A DNA stretch of 64,000 nt from Pseudonocardia sp. N23 (lineage in GTDB: Bacteria; Actinomycetota; Actinomycetes; Mycobacteriales; Pseudonocardiaceae), in assembly GCF_002583555.1 (NCBI RefSeq), contig NZ_BEGX01000032.1, positions 1 to 64,000 on the forward strand, given 5' to 3'. The notes under the pieces are model-generated. The model ran no database searches, had not been told where the DNA came from, and saw only the letters and a list, made by a program, of their open reading frames with translations. The position numbers were made by a program, and so were the translations under genes. Of the stretch, positions 23,951 through 31,514 are shown in pieces; positions within the stretch are counted from its first letter, which is position 1; every line of letters starts with the position of its first letter.

Positions 23951-26053
23951 TCACCCGGAGCGTGACTGCGAGGTCGACCGCCCCTGACGGGCGTCCTCAC
24001 CCCTGTCGGACCCCTTCGCGGACGTACCACCGTTGGCGTCGTTGCTGCCGGTGTCCGCACTCTCACCGGCCGGCGACGACCCCTGTGACGTGCGCTTCAC
24101 CGCGTCCTTCGCCCCGATCGAGGCGGGCGTCGCGCGCGTGCCGGCCCGCTCGTCGGCCGTCGTCGAGGCGCTCGTCGAGCCGACGCCGCCGGTGCCGGAC
24201 GACGACGCGGCGCCGCCGTTGCGGCCCTGCGATTCAACCGATCCGGTGGTGCCGTTGGCCTTGTCCCGGGTCCCGCCGCCGCCCTTCGGCGCGGACTCCG
24301 TCGCGGCCTGCTTCGCCTGGCCGGACGTCGGCGGTGGCCCGGTGAGGGCCGATCCCGACGCTCCCGCGGGCTTCGCGGTGTCAGTGCCGGGTGTGCGGTT
24401 GCGCGTGGTCGGCGCATCCTGGGACGCCTGCTCCGAGGCGGGCCGGAAGAGGTCGGCAACCTGGGCCGCGTCGCTGTGGGGGCGCATCGACACGGTGGCT
24501 CCGTCGCCCGCTCCCAGCCGCGCCTGGCCGGAGCGCGCTGCGGGCATGTCGGCGGGCGACGGGTGGCCCGCACCCTTCTGGGCGCCCTTCGGCGCCGTCG
24601 TGGTGCTGGGACGGGCCGACTGCGCCGGCGGGGTCTTCTGAGGAGTCTTCTGGGTCGCGCCCGGCCCGGTTCCCTGTGCGGACGCCGCCGGACGGTCCGC
24701 GTTCTGCGCGGGTGTGGCCGGCGCGGATCCGCCCTTCGTCGGCCCGGCCTGCGTCGGCCCTGGTGCACCCGTCCCGGACGACGTGGGCGCCGCCGGCAGC
24801 TTCTGCGCCGCGGGCCGGCCCGCCTGTCCTGAAGGCTCCTTCGGCGGCCGCGTGGCCGGGGAGTCGGAACCCCACGAACCCGCCGGCCCGGTCGGGACGG
24901 GGCGGGACCCGCCGGGCGGGGCGGAGGTTCCTGCAGCCGTCGGCGCCCCGGCCTGCGGCAGCCCGCCCGGCTTCGACCCGACCGACGGCTGCCCCCCGGG
25001 CCGCTGACCGCCCACGGGCGGCCCGGCAGGCTCCTGACCGGTGACAGGCGACCCGGCAGGCTTCTGACCGGTGACAGGCGATCCGGCAGGCCGCTGTGCC
25101 GTCGCGGGCGGACCGGCCGGACGCTGACCGCTTGCCGAGGCAGCCTGCGGCTGTCCGGCCGGGGACGTCCCGGCCTGCATCGCCGTCGTGGACTGTTGCC
25201 CTCCCGACGCCGCGGACCGCTGCCCGGCACCCGACACCCCGGGCGCCGACGTCCCCGTCGGCGACGACCCACCCGTCGACGATCCGGCCTGCGATCCAGC
25301 CGCCGGTCGACCGGCCTGCGGCGAGGGACCCGACGCGGCGGGGGCGCCGCCCGGACGACCGGATGCGCCGCCCTGGGCCGCAGGAGCGTTCGGGGGACGT
25401 TGCGGCGCAACGGGTGACGGCGCACCGGGCGTGCCCGGACGACCGGGCCCACGCTGCGCACCGGCGGCTCCCGGACCCGCAGCGGCGGCAGAGCCCGATG
25501 GACCCGCAGCGGCGGCAGGGCGGCCCCCGGCGGGAACGGAGCCGGCTGCAGGACCGGCAGCAGGACGAGCAGGGATCGGAGGCGCGGAGACGATCATCGG
25601 CATCGAGGCGGGCTGCCCCATGGGCGCAGCGGGGCCGGATCCTGCACGGCTCGGGCCGCGGGCCGCGTCGAGCTCGGCGCGCATCCGTTCCACGTCGCGG
25701 GCGAGGGAGTCACGCCGCTGCGTGAGCTCGTCGACCTCGCGGCGGGCGCGGCCGCGGATCTCCTCGGCCTCCTGCTCCGCGTGCGCGATGATGCTCTGCA
25801 TCCGGTCGGACATCCCGTCGATCGGGTCGACCGGGCGGGGACGCGGCGATGGTGGGGGTCCGGGACGGGGCGTCGGAGCGCTCACGGGACGGGTGCGGTC
25901 GGCTGCCTGGGCCGCGTCGAGATCCGCGCGCATGCGGGCGAGGACCCGGTGCAGCCGCTGGATGTGGTCGTCGACCTGGCGACGTGAGTAGCCGCGGAAG
26001 ACGACGTCGAAATGCGTGGCACCGGGTGACCGGTCGCCGGCGTCGGCAGACAT
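23951..26053 (-). CDS. DivIVA-domain protein with very long low-complexity C terminus
   Basis: A 700-residue protein. Residues 10-55 resemble a DivIVA/Wag31 N-terminal domain (FDVVFRGYSRRQVDDHIQRLHRVLARMRADL). A second coiled coil covers about 80-130 (QSIIAHAEQEAEEIRGRARREVDEL, then RDSLARDVERMRAEL). From about 140 to the end the sequence is almost entirely Gly, Pro, Ala, Ser, Thr and Gln, including 10-residue repeats of the type AGSPVTGQKP. DivIVA proteins bind curved membrane and organise polar growth in actinobacteria. The unusual tail may form a flexible or phase-separating scaffold. ATG at 26053 is preceded by AGGAGGTAACGCG; an in-frame ATG at 26083 lacks this. Confidence 0.75.
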   Translation of the reverse strand: MSADAGDRSPGATHFDVVFRGYSRRQVDDHIQRLHRVLARMRADLDAAQAADRTRPVSAPTPRPGPPPSPRPRPVDPIDGMSDRMQSIIAHAEQEAEEIRGRARREVDELTQRRDSLARDVERMRAELDAARGPSRAGSGPAAPMGQPASMPMIVSAPPIPARPAAGPAAGSVPAGGRPAAAAGPSGSAAAAGPGAAGAQRGPGRPGTPGAPSPVAPQRPPNAPAAQGGASGRPGGAPAASGPSPQAGRPAAGSQAGSSTGGSSPTGTSAPGVSGAGQRSAASGGQQSTTAMQAGTSPAGQPQAASASGQRPAGPPATAQRPAGSPVTGQKPAGSPVTGQEPAGPPVGGQRPGGQPSVGSKPGGLPQAGAPTAAGTSAPPGGSRPVPTGPAGSWGSDSPATRPPKEPSGQAGRPAAQKLPAAPTSSGTGAPGPTQAGPTKGGSAPATPAQNADRPAASAQGTGPGATQKTPQKTPPAQSARPSTTTAPKGAQKGAGHPSPADMPAARSGQARLGAGDGATVSMRPHSDAAQVADLFRPASEQASQDAPTTRNRTPGTDTAKPAGASGSALTGPPPTSGQAKQAATESAPKGGGGTRDKANGTTGSVESQGRNGGAASSSGTGGVGSTSASTTADERAGTRATPASIGAKDAVKRTSQGSSPAGESADTGSNDANGGTSAKGSDRGEDARQGRSTSQSRSG
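24999..25148. repeat. 30-bp tandem repeats inside the DivIVA-like gene
   Basis: Five contiguous units of 30 bp (24999, 25029, 25059, 25089, 25119) encode ten-residue repeats rich in Gln, Pro, Ala and Gly. The units at 25029 and 25059 are nearly identical, suggesting recent slippage; copy number is probably variable between strains. Confidence 0.75.
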
Positions 26054-26248
26054 CGCGTTACCTCCTGACCCGGGCGTCCACAACGCCGAGCGTACCGTCA
26101 GCGCAGCACCGCGTTCACCCTCTCGGAGCAGAGATCAGCCGGTCGGTTGGCTCGGGGCCTCGATGCCTGCAACGACGGAGCGGTACGTGAGGGTGCACGG
26201 TCGCCGGGTTTCCGACGGCTCACGTCGGCCCCGCCACCGCCGGGTGAG

Positions 26249-26261
26249 GTAGGCCTACGAT
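26249..26261 (+). promoter_or_regulatory. Leaderless promoter with palindromic operator before fur
   Basis: TACGAT at 26256-26261 is a -10 element six bases before the GTG start at 26268, so the transcript is probably leaderless. It overlaps a perfect 10-bp palindrome GTAGGCCTAC at 26249-26258, well placed for autorepression. Confidence 0.45.
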
Positions 26262-26267
26262 CGGGTC

Positions 26268-26756
26268 GTGGACACCTCGCTGCGGCAGACGTTGCACCGG
26301 CGTGGCCTGCGCATGACACCTCAGCGTCAGCTCGTCGTCGACGCGGTCCGCCAACTGGGCCACGCGACGCCCGAGCAGATCTGCACCCGTGTCCAGCAGA
26401 CCGCCCCGGCCGTCAACATCACCACGATCTACCGCACGCTGGAGCTGCTGGAGCGGATCGGTCTGGTCCGTCACACCCACCTGGGCCACGGCGCGCCGAC
26501 CTACTCCGAGCAGGACCACCAGCACGTGCACCTGGTGTGTCATCACTGCGGAGCGGTGGTCGAGACGCCGACGGACCTGATGGACGCGCTCGCGACCCGG
26601 CTGCAGGACGAGTCCGGCTTCACCCTCGACGCGACGCACGTCGCCCTGTCGGGGCGCTGCGCCGACTGCGCCGAGGACGGCGAGGACGGCGACGGCGATG
26701 CTTCGGACGACACGATCACGTTGTCCGACCACCATGCAGAAGGGAACGCGCGGTGA
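26268..26756 (+). CDS. Fur-family metal-dependent repressor
   Basis: A 162-residue Fur-family protein. The winged-helix domain occupies about residues 1-80 (RQTLHRRGLRMTPQRQLVVDAV, TTIYRTLELLERIGLV) and the dimerisation and metal domain the rest, with HVHLVCHHCGAVVE (CxxC), and CADC completing the structural zinc site. Sensory-site residues H and E/D around YSEQDHQHVHLVC are present. Which metal or signal it senses (iron, zinc or peroxide) cannot be decided; the C-terminal tail is unusually acidic (EDGEDGDGDASDD). The GTG start is leaderless. Its stop overlaps the ygfZ start as GTGA, linking the regulator with an Fe-S/folate repair protein. Confidence 0.9.
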   Translation: MDTSLRQTLHRRGLRMTPQRQLVVDAVRQLGHATPEQICTRVQQTAPAVNITTIYRTLELLERIGLVRHTHLGHGAPTYSEQDHQHVHLVCHHCGAVVETPTDLMDALATRLQDESGFTLDATHVALSGRCADCAEDGEDGDGDASDDTITLSDHHAEGNAR

Positions 26757-27853
26757 CCGAACCGCAGACGGACGTCGAGACCACCGAGCCGCAGGCCCAG
26801 GTCGACCCCGACGAGGCGGTTCCCGCACACCGCGGCGACCCGTTGGCCGAGCAGCGGGCGATGGCCCGGTCGGCGGCGGTGGTGGACCGCGGGCACCGCG
26901 AGGTGATCGCCGTGCCCGGCGAGGACCGGTTGAGCTGGCTGCACCTGCTGCTCACCCAGCACGTGAGCGAGCTGCCGGAGGACACCGGCACCGAGGCTCT
27001 CGTCCTGGATCTCAACGGCCGTGTCCTGCACCACATGTCGGTGGCTCATGTCGACGGCGTGGTGTGGCTCGACACCGATCCGGGCGGCTCCGCTGAGCTG
27101 TTCGAGTACCTGTCGAAGATGGTCTTCTGGTCGAAGGTCGAACCCCGGGACGCGACGGCGGAGCTCGCGGTGCTCAGCGTCGTCGGGCCGGACACGGCCG
27201 CCGTGCTGGCGGCGGCGGGCGTACCGGTGCCGGAGGCCCCGTCGGGGGCGGCGGCACTGCCGGGCGGCGGCTTCGTCCGCCGGATGCCGTGGCCGGGCAA
27301 GGACGCGGCGGACGTCGTCGTCCCGCGCTCCGAGCGGGAGGCCTGGTTCGCGACGTTGACGGCCGCGGGCGCCCGTGCGGCGGGGGCGATGGCGTTCGAG
27401 GCGTTCCGGGTGGAGTCGTTGCATCCGCGGCTGGGCATCGACACCGACGAGCGGACGATCCCGCACGAGGTCCGCTGGATCGACTCGGCCGTGCACCTGA
27501 CCAAGGGCTGCTACCGCGGGCAGGAGACCGTCGCGCGGGTCGCGAACATGGGACGGCCGCCGCGGAACCTGGTGCTGCTCCACCTCGACGCGGGCGACGA
27601 GGAGCTGCCGGTGCCGGGCGACACCGTGTTCAAGGACGGCCGCGCGGTCGGCCGGGTCGGGACGGTGACGCTGCACCACGAGCTGGGCGCGGTGGCGCTC
27701 GCGCTGCTCAAGCGGTCGGTGCCGGTCGACGCGGAGCTGGTGGCGGGCGTCGAGAGCCGCGCTGCACCCGCCCGGATCGACCCGGACTCGGTGCCGCCGG
27801 AGGAGGCGGCGCCGCCGCCGGGGCGGGCAGCACAGTCGGGTCTGCGCGGCTGA
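26753..27853 (+). CDS. ygfZ: YgfZ/GcvT-family folate-binding protein
   Basis: A 366-residue protein of the YgfZ family, which uses tetrahydrofolate to help maintain certain Fe-S enzymes. The signature KGCYRGQETVAR lies at about residues 250-261. Other family stretches are GEDRLSWLHLLLTQHVSELP, VLDLNGRVLHHMSVAH and FEAFRVESLHPRLGIDTDERTIPHE. The N-terminal 40 residues and the Pro-rich C terminus are extra. GTG at 26753 overlaps the fur stop, so the two are co-translated; an iron-responsive control of Fe-S repair would fit, but this is inferred. It is convergent with the hypothetical gene at 27873, 19 bp away. Confidence 0.88.
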   Translation: MTEPQTDVETTEPQAQVDPDEAVPAHRGDPLAEQRAMARSAAVVDRGHREVIAVPGEDRLSWLHLLLTQHVSELPEDTGTEALVLDLNGRVLHHMSVAHVDGVVWLDTDPGGSAELFEYLSKMVFWSKVEPRDATAELAVLSVVGPDTAAVLAAAGVPVPEAPSGAAALPGGGFVRRMPWPGKDAADVVVPRSEREAWFATLTAAGARAAGAMAFEAFRVESLHPRLGIDTDERTIPHEVRWIDSAVHLTKGCYRGQETVARVANMGRPPRNLVLLHLDAGDEELPVPGDTVFKDGRAVGRVGTVTLHHELGAVALALLKRSVPVDAELVAGVESRAAPARIDPDSVPPEEAAPPPGRAAQSGLRG

Positions 27854-27872
27854 CCGCGCGCCGGGCCTGTGG

Positions 27873-28688
27873 TCAGCCGTTGCCCCTGTTGGCGGCGACG
27901 GCGCCCCAGTACTCGCGCAGCTGCTCGTAGCAGCTCTGCGCAGTGTCGCCGTCCCCGTCCTGGAGCGCCTGCAGCGCGTCCGCGACGAGCTCGGCGGAGG
28001 TGTCGGCGCGGAGGGCGTCGTCGTCGAGGAACGCGACGAGGCCGCCGTAGTCGAGCTCGACGACCGAGGAGCGGTCGAAGCGGGAGAGCCAGCTCGTGGT
28101 CTCGGCGAGGACCTCGGCGGGTCCGTCGTCGCCGATGCCGGAGCGGATCACCTTCTCGGCGCGTTCGGCGCGGGCGATCGCGGCGCCGATCGGGGCCTGC
28201 CAGTGGACCCGGCGTGGGACGTCGAGATGCAGGTTCCGGGTGTCGGCGTCGACGAGCGCGAACCAGGGCAGCGGCACGGTCCACGCGGACGTGACGACGT
28301 GCGCGGCGCCGGCGCCGATCTCGGCGAGAGCGGCCTCGGCGTCGCGGCGGGCGACGTTCTCCGGTCCGGTCAGCACGGCGGCGCGCAGCACCGGGGGCTC
28401 CTCGGCGAGGAAGGCGAGGAGCGCGGCGGCGGCGCGGGGGCGGGTGTCGAGGGGGCAGACGACGGTGTCGCCGGACTCCGACGTCGTGACCAGGACGTCG
28501 ACGGTGGGGGCGGGCAGCAGCCGGGATCCGAGACCTGCGCGCAGGCAGCGTTCGCGGTCGTGCGCGCCTGCGTCGTCGGCGGCGAGAGGCCCCCGGCGGA
28601 GGGCTTCGCGGACGGGCGCACCGCTGGGGCCGTCGAACGCCCGGAGGGGTTCGTAGACCCGTAGGTACGACAGGAACGGCTCCGGCAT
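27873..28688 (-). CDS. Conserved actinobacterial hypothetical protein
   Basis: A 271-residue soluble protein beginning MPEPFLSYLRVYEPLRAF. It has ordered alpha/beta character: VDVLVTTSESGDTVVCPLDTRPRAAAALLAFL, then HVVTSAWTVPLPWFALVDADTRNL and VHWQAPIGAAIARAERA. The C-terminal half is acidic and helical. No catalytic motif or membrane segment is apparent. It is a single gene on the minus strand between ygfZ and the DUF3073 gene, and this neighbourhood is common in relatives, so it is likely conserved, but I cannot name a family with confidence. ATG at 28688 is the first plausible start. No good ribosome site is visible. Confidence 0.7.
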   Translation of the reverse strand: MPEPFLSYLRVYEPLRAFDGPSGAPVREALRRGPLAADDAGAHDRERCLRAGLGSRLLPAPTVDVLVTTSESGDTVVCPLDTRPRAAAALLAFLAEEPPVLRAAVLTGPENVARRDAEAALAEIGAGAAHVVTSAWTVPLPWFALVDADTRNLHLDVPRRVHWQAPIGAAIARAERAEKVIRSGIGDDGPAEVLAETTSWLSRFDRSSVVELDYGGLVAFLDDDALRADTSAELVADALQALQDGDGDTAQSCYEQLREYWGAVAANRGNG

Positions 28689-28861
28689 GGGTCGGATGAT
28701 TCCAGGCGGCGGGCCTCGGCGGGCCGATCCGGGTCACACCATCGATGCCACGTCGCACGGTCCTGGGTCAGCAATGTACGGTGGACCCCAGGATATTGAT
28801 GACATGAATGGGGCCGCCGAGACATCCGGCCGCCCCTTCCCTGTTGTAAGGGGGACCAGCC

Positions 28862-29071
28862 ATGGGGCGCGGACGAGCCAAGGCCAAGCAGACGAAGGTG
28901 GCCCGCGAGCTCAAGTACAGCTCCCACACGATGGATCTCGACGCGCTGCAACGCGAGATCGGTAGTGGGACGGCTCCTGCTGACGACGAGGAGCCCGACG
29001 AGTACGACTCGTACTACTCCTCGTACGCCTCCAAGGGCGACGACGAGGACGAGGACGCAACCCGCCGCTAG
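28862..29071 (+). CDS. DUF3073 small acidic protein
   Basis: A 69-residue protein: a basic start (MGRGRAKAKQTKVARELKYSS) typical of DUF3073, followed by a strongly acidic, Tyr/Ser-rich tail (DEEPDEYDSYYSSYAS, then DDEDEDATRR). The family is universal in actinobacteria (Rv0810c in M. tuberculosis, next to purM) and of unknown function; the charge pattern suggests nucleic-acid or protein binding. ATG follows AGGGGGACCAGCC. It is followed by two strong hairpins. Confidence 0.9.
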   Translation: MGRGRAKAKQTKVARELKYSSHTMDLDALQREIGSGTAPADDEEPDEYDSYYSSYASKGDDEDEDATRR

Positions 29072-29099
29072 CCGGCGAGCCCTCGTTCCATCGCCGTCA

Positions 29100-29159
29100 C
29101 ACCGGGCGCTTCGGCGCCCGGTGAGGTGTGCCCGTGTGTCGCCGGAGCTTCGGCTCCGG
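29100..29159 (+). terminator. Two consecutive TTCG-loop hairpins after DUF3073
   Basis: CACCGGGCGC (29100-29109) and GCGCCCGGTG (29114-29123) pair perfectly around a TTCG tetraloop. CCGGAGC (29142-29148) and GCTCCGG (29153-29159) do the same. Both are very stable and together should stop transcription into the DUF1648 operon. Confidence 0.8.
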
Positions 29160-29177
29160 TCGCCGCACGCTCCGAAA

Positions 29178-29202
29178 CTTGTTATAGTTGCTACATAACA
29201 AG
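29178..29202 (+). promoter_or_regulatory. Operator palindrome overlapping the DUF1648-gntR promoter
   Basis: CTTGTTAT (29178-29185) and ATAACAAG (29195-29202) are perfect inverted repeats with a 9-bp spacer, in a conspicuously AT-rich patch. The sequence TGTTATAGT at 29180-29188 within the left arm is an extended -10 element. A GntR-type regulator is encoded two genes downstream, which makes autorepression the simplest reading. Confidence 0.7.
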
Positions 29203-29231
29203 CAGTAAGATCGGATCGGGGTGACGCGACG

Positions 29232-30182
29232 ATGGGACGGACGGCCAGAACTCTCCTCGCGGGGGGCCCGCACCTGGTGGCGGTACTGCCGGCCCTGGTG
29301 ACCGCGCTGGTCGCGGCCGACCGGATGCCCGCGGAGGTGGGCACCAGGTTCGGGTTCGACGGCACCGTGGTGAGCTCGATGCCGCACGCTGCACTGGTGA
29401 CGACGATCGTCGTGCTCGGTGTCGTCCTCCCCGCGGTGTTCGGCGCGATCGGCGGGCGCTCGGCCGCGGCGAGGGTGTCGTCGTACGACACGGCCCGGTT
29501 CTTCGGCCTGGTCTCCTGGGCGACGGCGGGCGTCCTGGGCACTGTGCTGTACGCCGCGACGGCGGCCAACGTCGACGTCGCCACCGCTGCCGACGCCCAC
29601 CTGCCCGCCGACCGGCTGCTGATCGCGGTCGGGGTCGCCGTCGTCGCGGGCACCGTCGGGTACCTGGTGACGCCGTCGCTGCCGCCCGCCCCCGACGAGG
29701 CCGCGGGTGTCCCGCTGGTGGTCGGGGCCACGGAGCGGGTGAGCTGGTCGCGTCGCGTCGAGTCGCGGATGTCGTTGGCACTGGGGGCGGTGATGGTCGT
29801 CGCCGGCCTGGTGACCGGCTGGCTCGCCGGATGGCTCGCCGGTGCCCTGCTGCTGGTCGTGGGGCTGGCGGTGCTGCTGTTCGGATCGTCGGCGCTGGTG
29901 ACGGTCGACCGGCGCGGGCTCGTCGTGGCGCTCGGCGCGGTCGGCCGGCCGCGACTGCGGGTCCCGGTGGAGGACATCGCGTCCGTCACGACGGGCGAGG
30001 TCTCCCCCGCGCAGTTCGGCGGCTGGGGCTACCGGCTGGTGCCGGGCGGCTCGGGTGTGGTGCTGCGCGGCGGCCCGGCGTTGATCGTGACGCGGCGGTC
30101 GGGGCGGCGGTTCACCGTCACCGTCGACGACGCGCAGACGGCCGCCGGACTGCTCGCCGGCCTGCCCCACGAGGCGGCCTGA
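29232..30182 (+). CDS. DUF1648-type membrane protein
   Basis: A 316-residue protein with about six membrane segments, including LVAVLPALVTALVA near 15-28, VTTIVVLGVVLPAVFG near 57-72, LVSWATAGVLGTVLYA near 93-108, and a pair near 190-220. The start contains the DUF1648 pattern RMPAEVGTRFGFDGTVVSSMP. The last 90 residues form a soluble beta-rich domain (LVTVDRRGLVVALGAVGRPRLRVPVEDIASVTTGEV and GWGYRLVPGGSGVVLRGGPALIVTRRSGRRFTVTV) like PH-type domains. It is paired with a GntR regulator that starts two bases after its stop. Related pairs occur in Firmicutes and actinobacteria; the function is unknown, possibly envelope stress. Confidence 0.8.
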   Translation: MGRTARTLLAGGPHLVAVLPALVTALVAADRMPAEVGTRFGFDGTVVSSMPHAALVTTIVVLGVVLPAVFGAIGGRSAAARVSSYDTARFFGLVSWATAGVLGTVLYAATAANVDVATAADAHLPADRLLIAVGVAVVAGTVGYLVTPSLPPAPDEAAGVPLVVGATERVSWSRRVESRMSLALGAVMVVAGLVTGWLAGWLAGALLLVVGLAVLLFGSSALVTVDRRGLVVALGAVGRPRLRVPVEDIASVTTGEVSPAQFGGWGYRLVPGGSGVVLRGGPALIVTRRSGRRFTVTVDDAQTAAGLLAGLPHEAA

Positions 30183-30183
30183 C

Positions 30184-30552
30184 GTGCTCTTCCGGGTCGA
30201 CCCGGCCCGGCCGGTCCCCCTCGCCGACCAGATCGCGGCCAACGTGCGCCGCGGCATCGCCGACGGGACGGTCGTGCCGGGTGAGCGGCTGCCGCCCGCA
30301 CGGGAGCTGGCGGCGTCGCTGGACGTCAGCATCCACACGGTGCTCGCCGGCTACCAGCGGCTGCGCGACGAGCAGCTGATCGAGCTGCGTCGGGGCCGCG
30401 GCGCGACGGTGCGGGAGGGCCTGCGTCCCGACCGGGCCGTCGTGGTGGGCCTGGTGCACGATCTGGTGGCCGCGGCGCGGCGGATCGACCTCGACGACGA
30501 CGAGCTCGTGGACCTCGTGCGGTCCGCGGCATCGGGTGCCTCGGGGGCGTGA
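30184..30552 (+). CDS. GntR-family regulator (YtrA-type)
   Basis: A 122-residue short GntR protein. The winged helix (about residues 5-75) reads RPVPLADQIAANVRRGIADGTVVPGERLPPARELAASLDVSIHTVLAGYQRL, followed by a short helical dimerisation tail (AAARRIDLDDDELVDLVRSA). The lack of a large effector domain is typical of the YtrA subgroup, which usually repress the membrane-protein operon that encodes them. It begins two bases after the DUF1648 stop; the palindrome at 29178-29202 is its likely operator. Confidence 0.9.
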   Translation: MLFRVDPARPVPLADQIAANVRRGIADGTVVPGERLPPARELAASLDVSIHTVLAGYQRLRDEQLIELRRGRGATVREGLRPDRAVVVGLVHDLVAAARRIDLDDDELVDLVRSAASGASGA

Positions 30553-30684
30553 CCCGACGGGCTGAGCGTCGCGACCAGGTGCAACGAGGCCGCCGCGCAG
30601 GGCGATCGTCCGGACAGGTACCCGTCATGGCGGGCTCCGGGAACACGACCGTGGCGGAGGAGTCGATCACGGGGGTAGTGTCAC

Positions 30685-30709
30685 CCTGACGAGAATTTCG
30701 GACGTCAGG
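30685..30709 (+). promoter_or_regulatory. Palindrome in front of the NrtR-like gene
   Basis: CCTGACG (30685-30691) and CGTCAGG (30703-30709) are perfect inverted repeats with an 11-bp spacer containing AATTT, 12 bases before the start codon. TAGTGT at 30676-30681 is a possible -10 just upstream, so the site would cover the transcription start. It is a candidate operator for autoregulation. Confidence 0.5.
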
Positions 30710-30720
30710 AACGGAACACG

Positions 30721-31416
30721 ATGCGTGGCAACCTGTTCGCCGTAGGTGTGGACCTCGTGGTCCTCACCGTCCGCAACGACGAACTGTACGTACTGCTGGT
30801 ACGTCGCGACGAGAAGCCCTTCGAGGGCACCTGGGGTCTGCCCGGCGGGTTCGTCGCCTCCGACGAGGACCTGCCCGACACCGCGGCCCGCGAGCTGGTC
30901 GCCCAGACCGGCACCGGCACCGCCGGCCGGGTCAGCGGCCATCTCGAGCAGCTCGCCGGGTACGCCGCGCCGGACCGCGACCCGCGCGGGCGCGTGCTGT
31001 CCGTCGCGTTCCTGGCCGTGCTGCCCGACATGCCCGATCCCGACCAGCCCGACGTCGTCAGCGGCTGGCACCCGGTGGCCGACGTCACCGAGCTCGCGTT
31101 CGACCACGCCCAGATCCTCGCCGACGGTGTCGAACGCGCCCGCGAGACGCTCGAGTACACGACGCTCGCCGCCGCCTTCTGCCCGCCCGAGTTCACCGTC
31201 ACCGACCTGCGCCGGGTCTACGAGGCCGTGTGGCGCACCGAGATCGACCCGCGGAACTTCTCCCGCAAGGTCACCTCGACGCCCGGCTTCCTGGTGCCGA
31301 CGCACCGCCACGTCACCGGCGGTCCCGGCCGCCCGGCGCAGCTGTTCCGCCGTGGGCCCGCCACCCGGCTGCACCCGGCGATGCTGCGGGAGCCCGCCGT
31401 CCGGGTCGTGGGCTGA
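30721..31416 (+). CDS. NrtR-like regulator (degenerate Nudix domain plus winged helix)
   Basis: A 231-residue protein. Residues 1-145 form a Nudix fold (VDLVVLTVRNDELYVLLVRRDEKPFEGTWGLPGGFV), and residues 150-225 a winged helix (EFTVTDLRRVYEAVWRTEIDPRNFSRKV, then PGRPAQLFRR), the NrtR architecture. The Nudix box keeps G(x5)E and RE but has VAQTG where the catalytic E-E pair should be (consensus xEExG), so hydrolase activity is doubtful and the domain probably only senses a ligand such as ADP-ribose or NAD intermediates. No NAD genes are adjacent, so the regulon is unclear. It is convergent with purM; an intergenic palindromic repeat separates them. Confidence 0.8.
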   Translation: MRGNLFAVGVDLVVLTVRNDELYVLLVRRDEKPFEGTWGLPGGFVASDEDLPDTAARELVAQTGTGTAGRVSGHLEQLAGYAAPDRDPRGRVLSVAFLAVLPDMPDPDQPDVVSGWHPVADVTELAFDHAQILADGVERARETLEYTTLAAAFCPPEFTVTDLRRVYEAVWRTEIDPRNFSRKVTSTPGFLVPTHRHVTGGPGRPAQLFRRGPATRLHPAMLREPAVRVVG

Positions 31417-31445
31417 GCGGCGCCCACCGCACCGCACGACTCGCC

Positions 31446-31500
31446 CGCGCGCAACCTGACGATCGTCCGGGAGGCGGATCGCAGCGCTGAGGTCGCGTAC
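31446..31500. repeat. Palindromic intergenic repeat, copy 1
   Basis: Begins CGCGCGCAACCTGACGATCG and ends in TGAGGTCGCG, which partly reverse-complements the start. It lies between the convergent stops of the NrtR-like gene and purM. It is one of three related copies in the window and may act as a two-way terminator. Confidence 0.7.
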
Positions 31501-31514
31501 GGAGTCGGGTGGCG

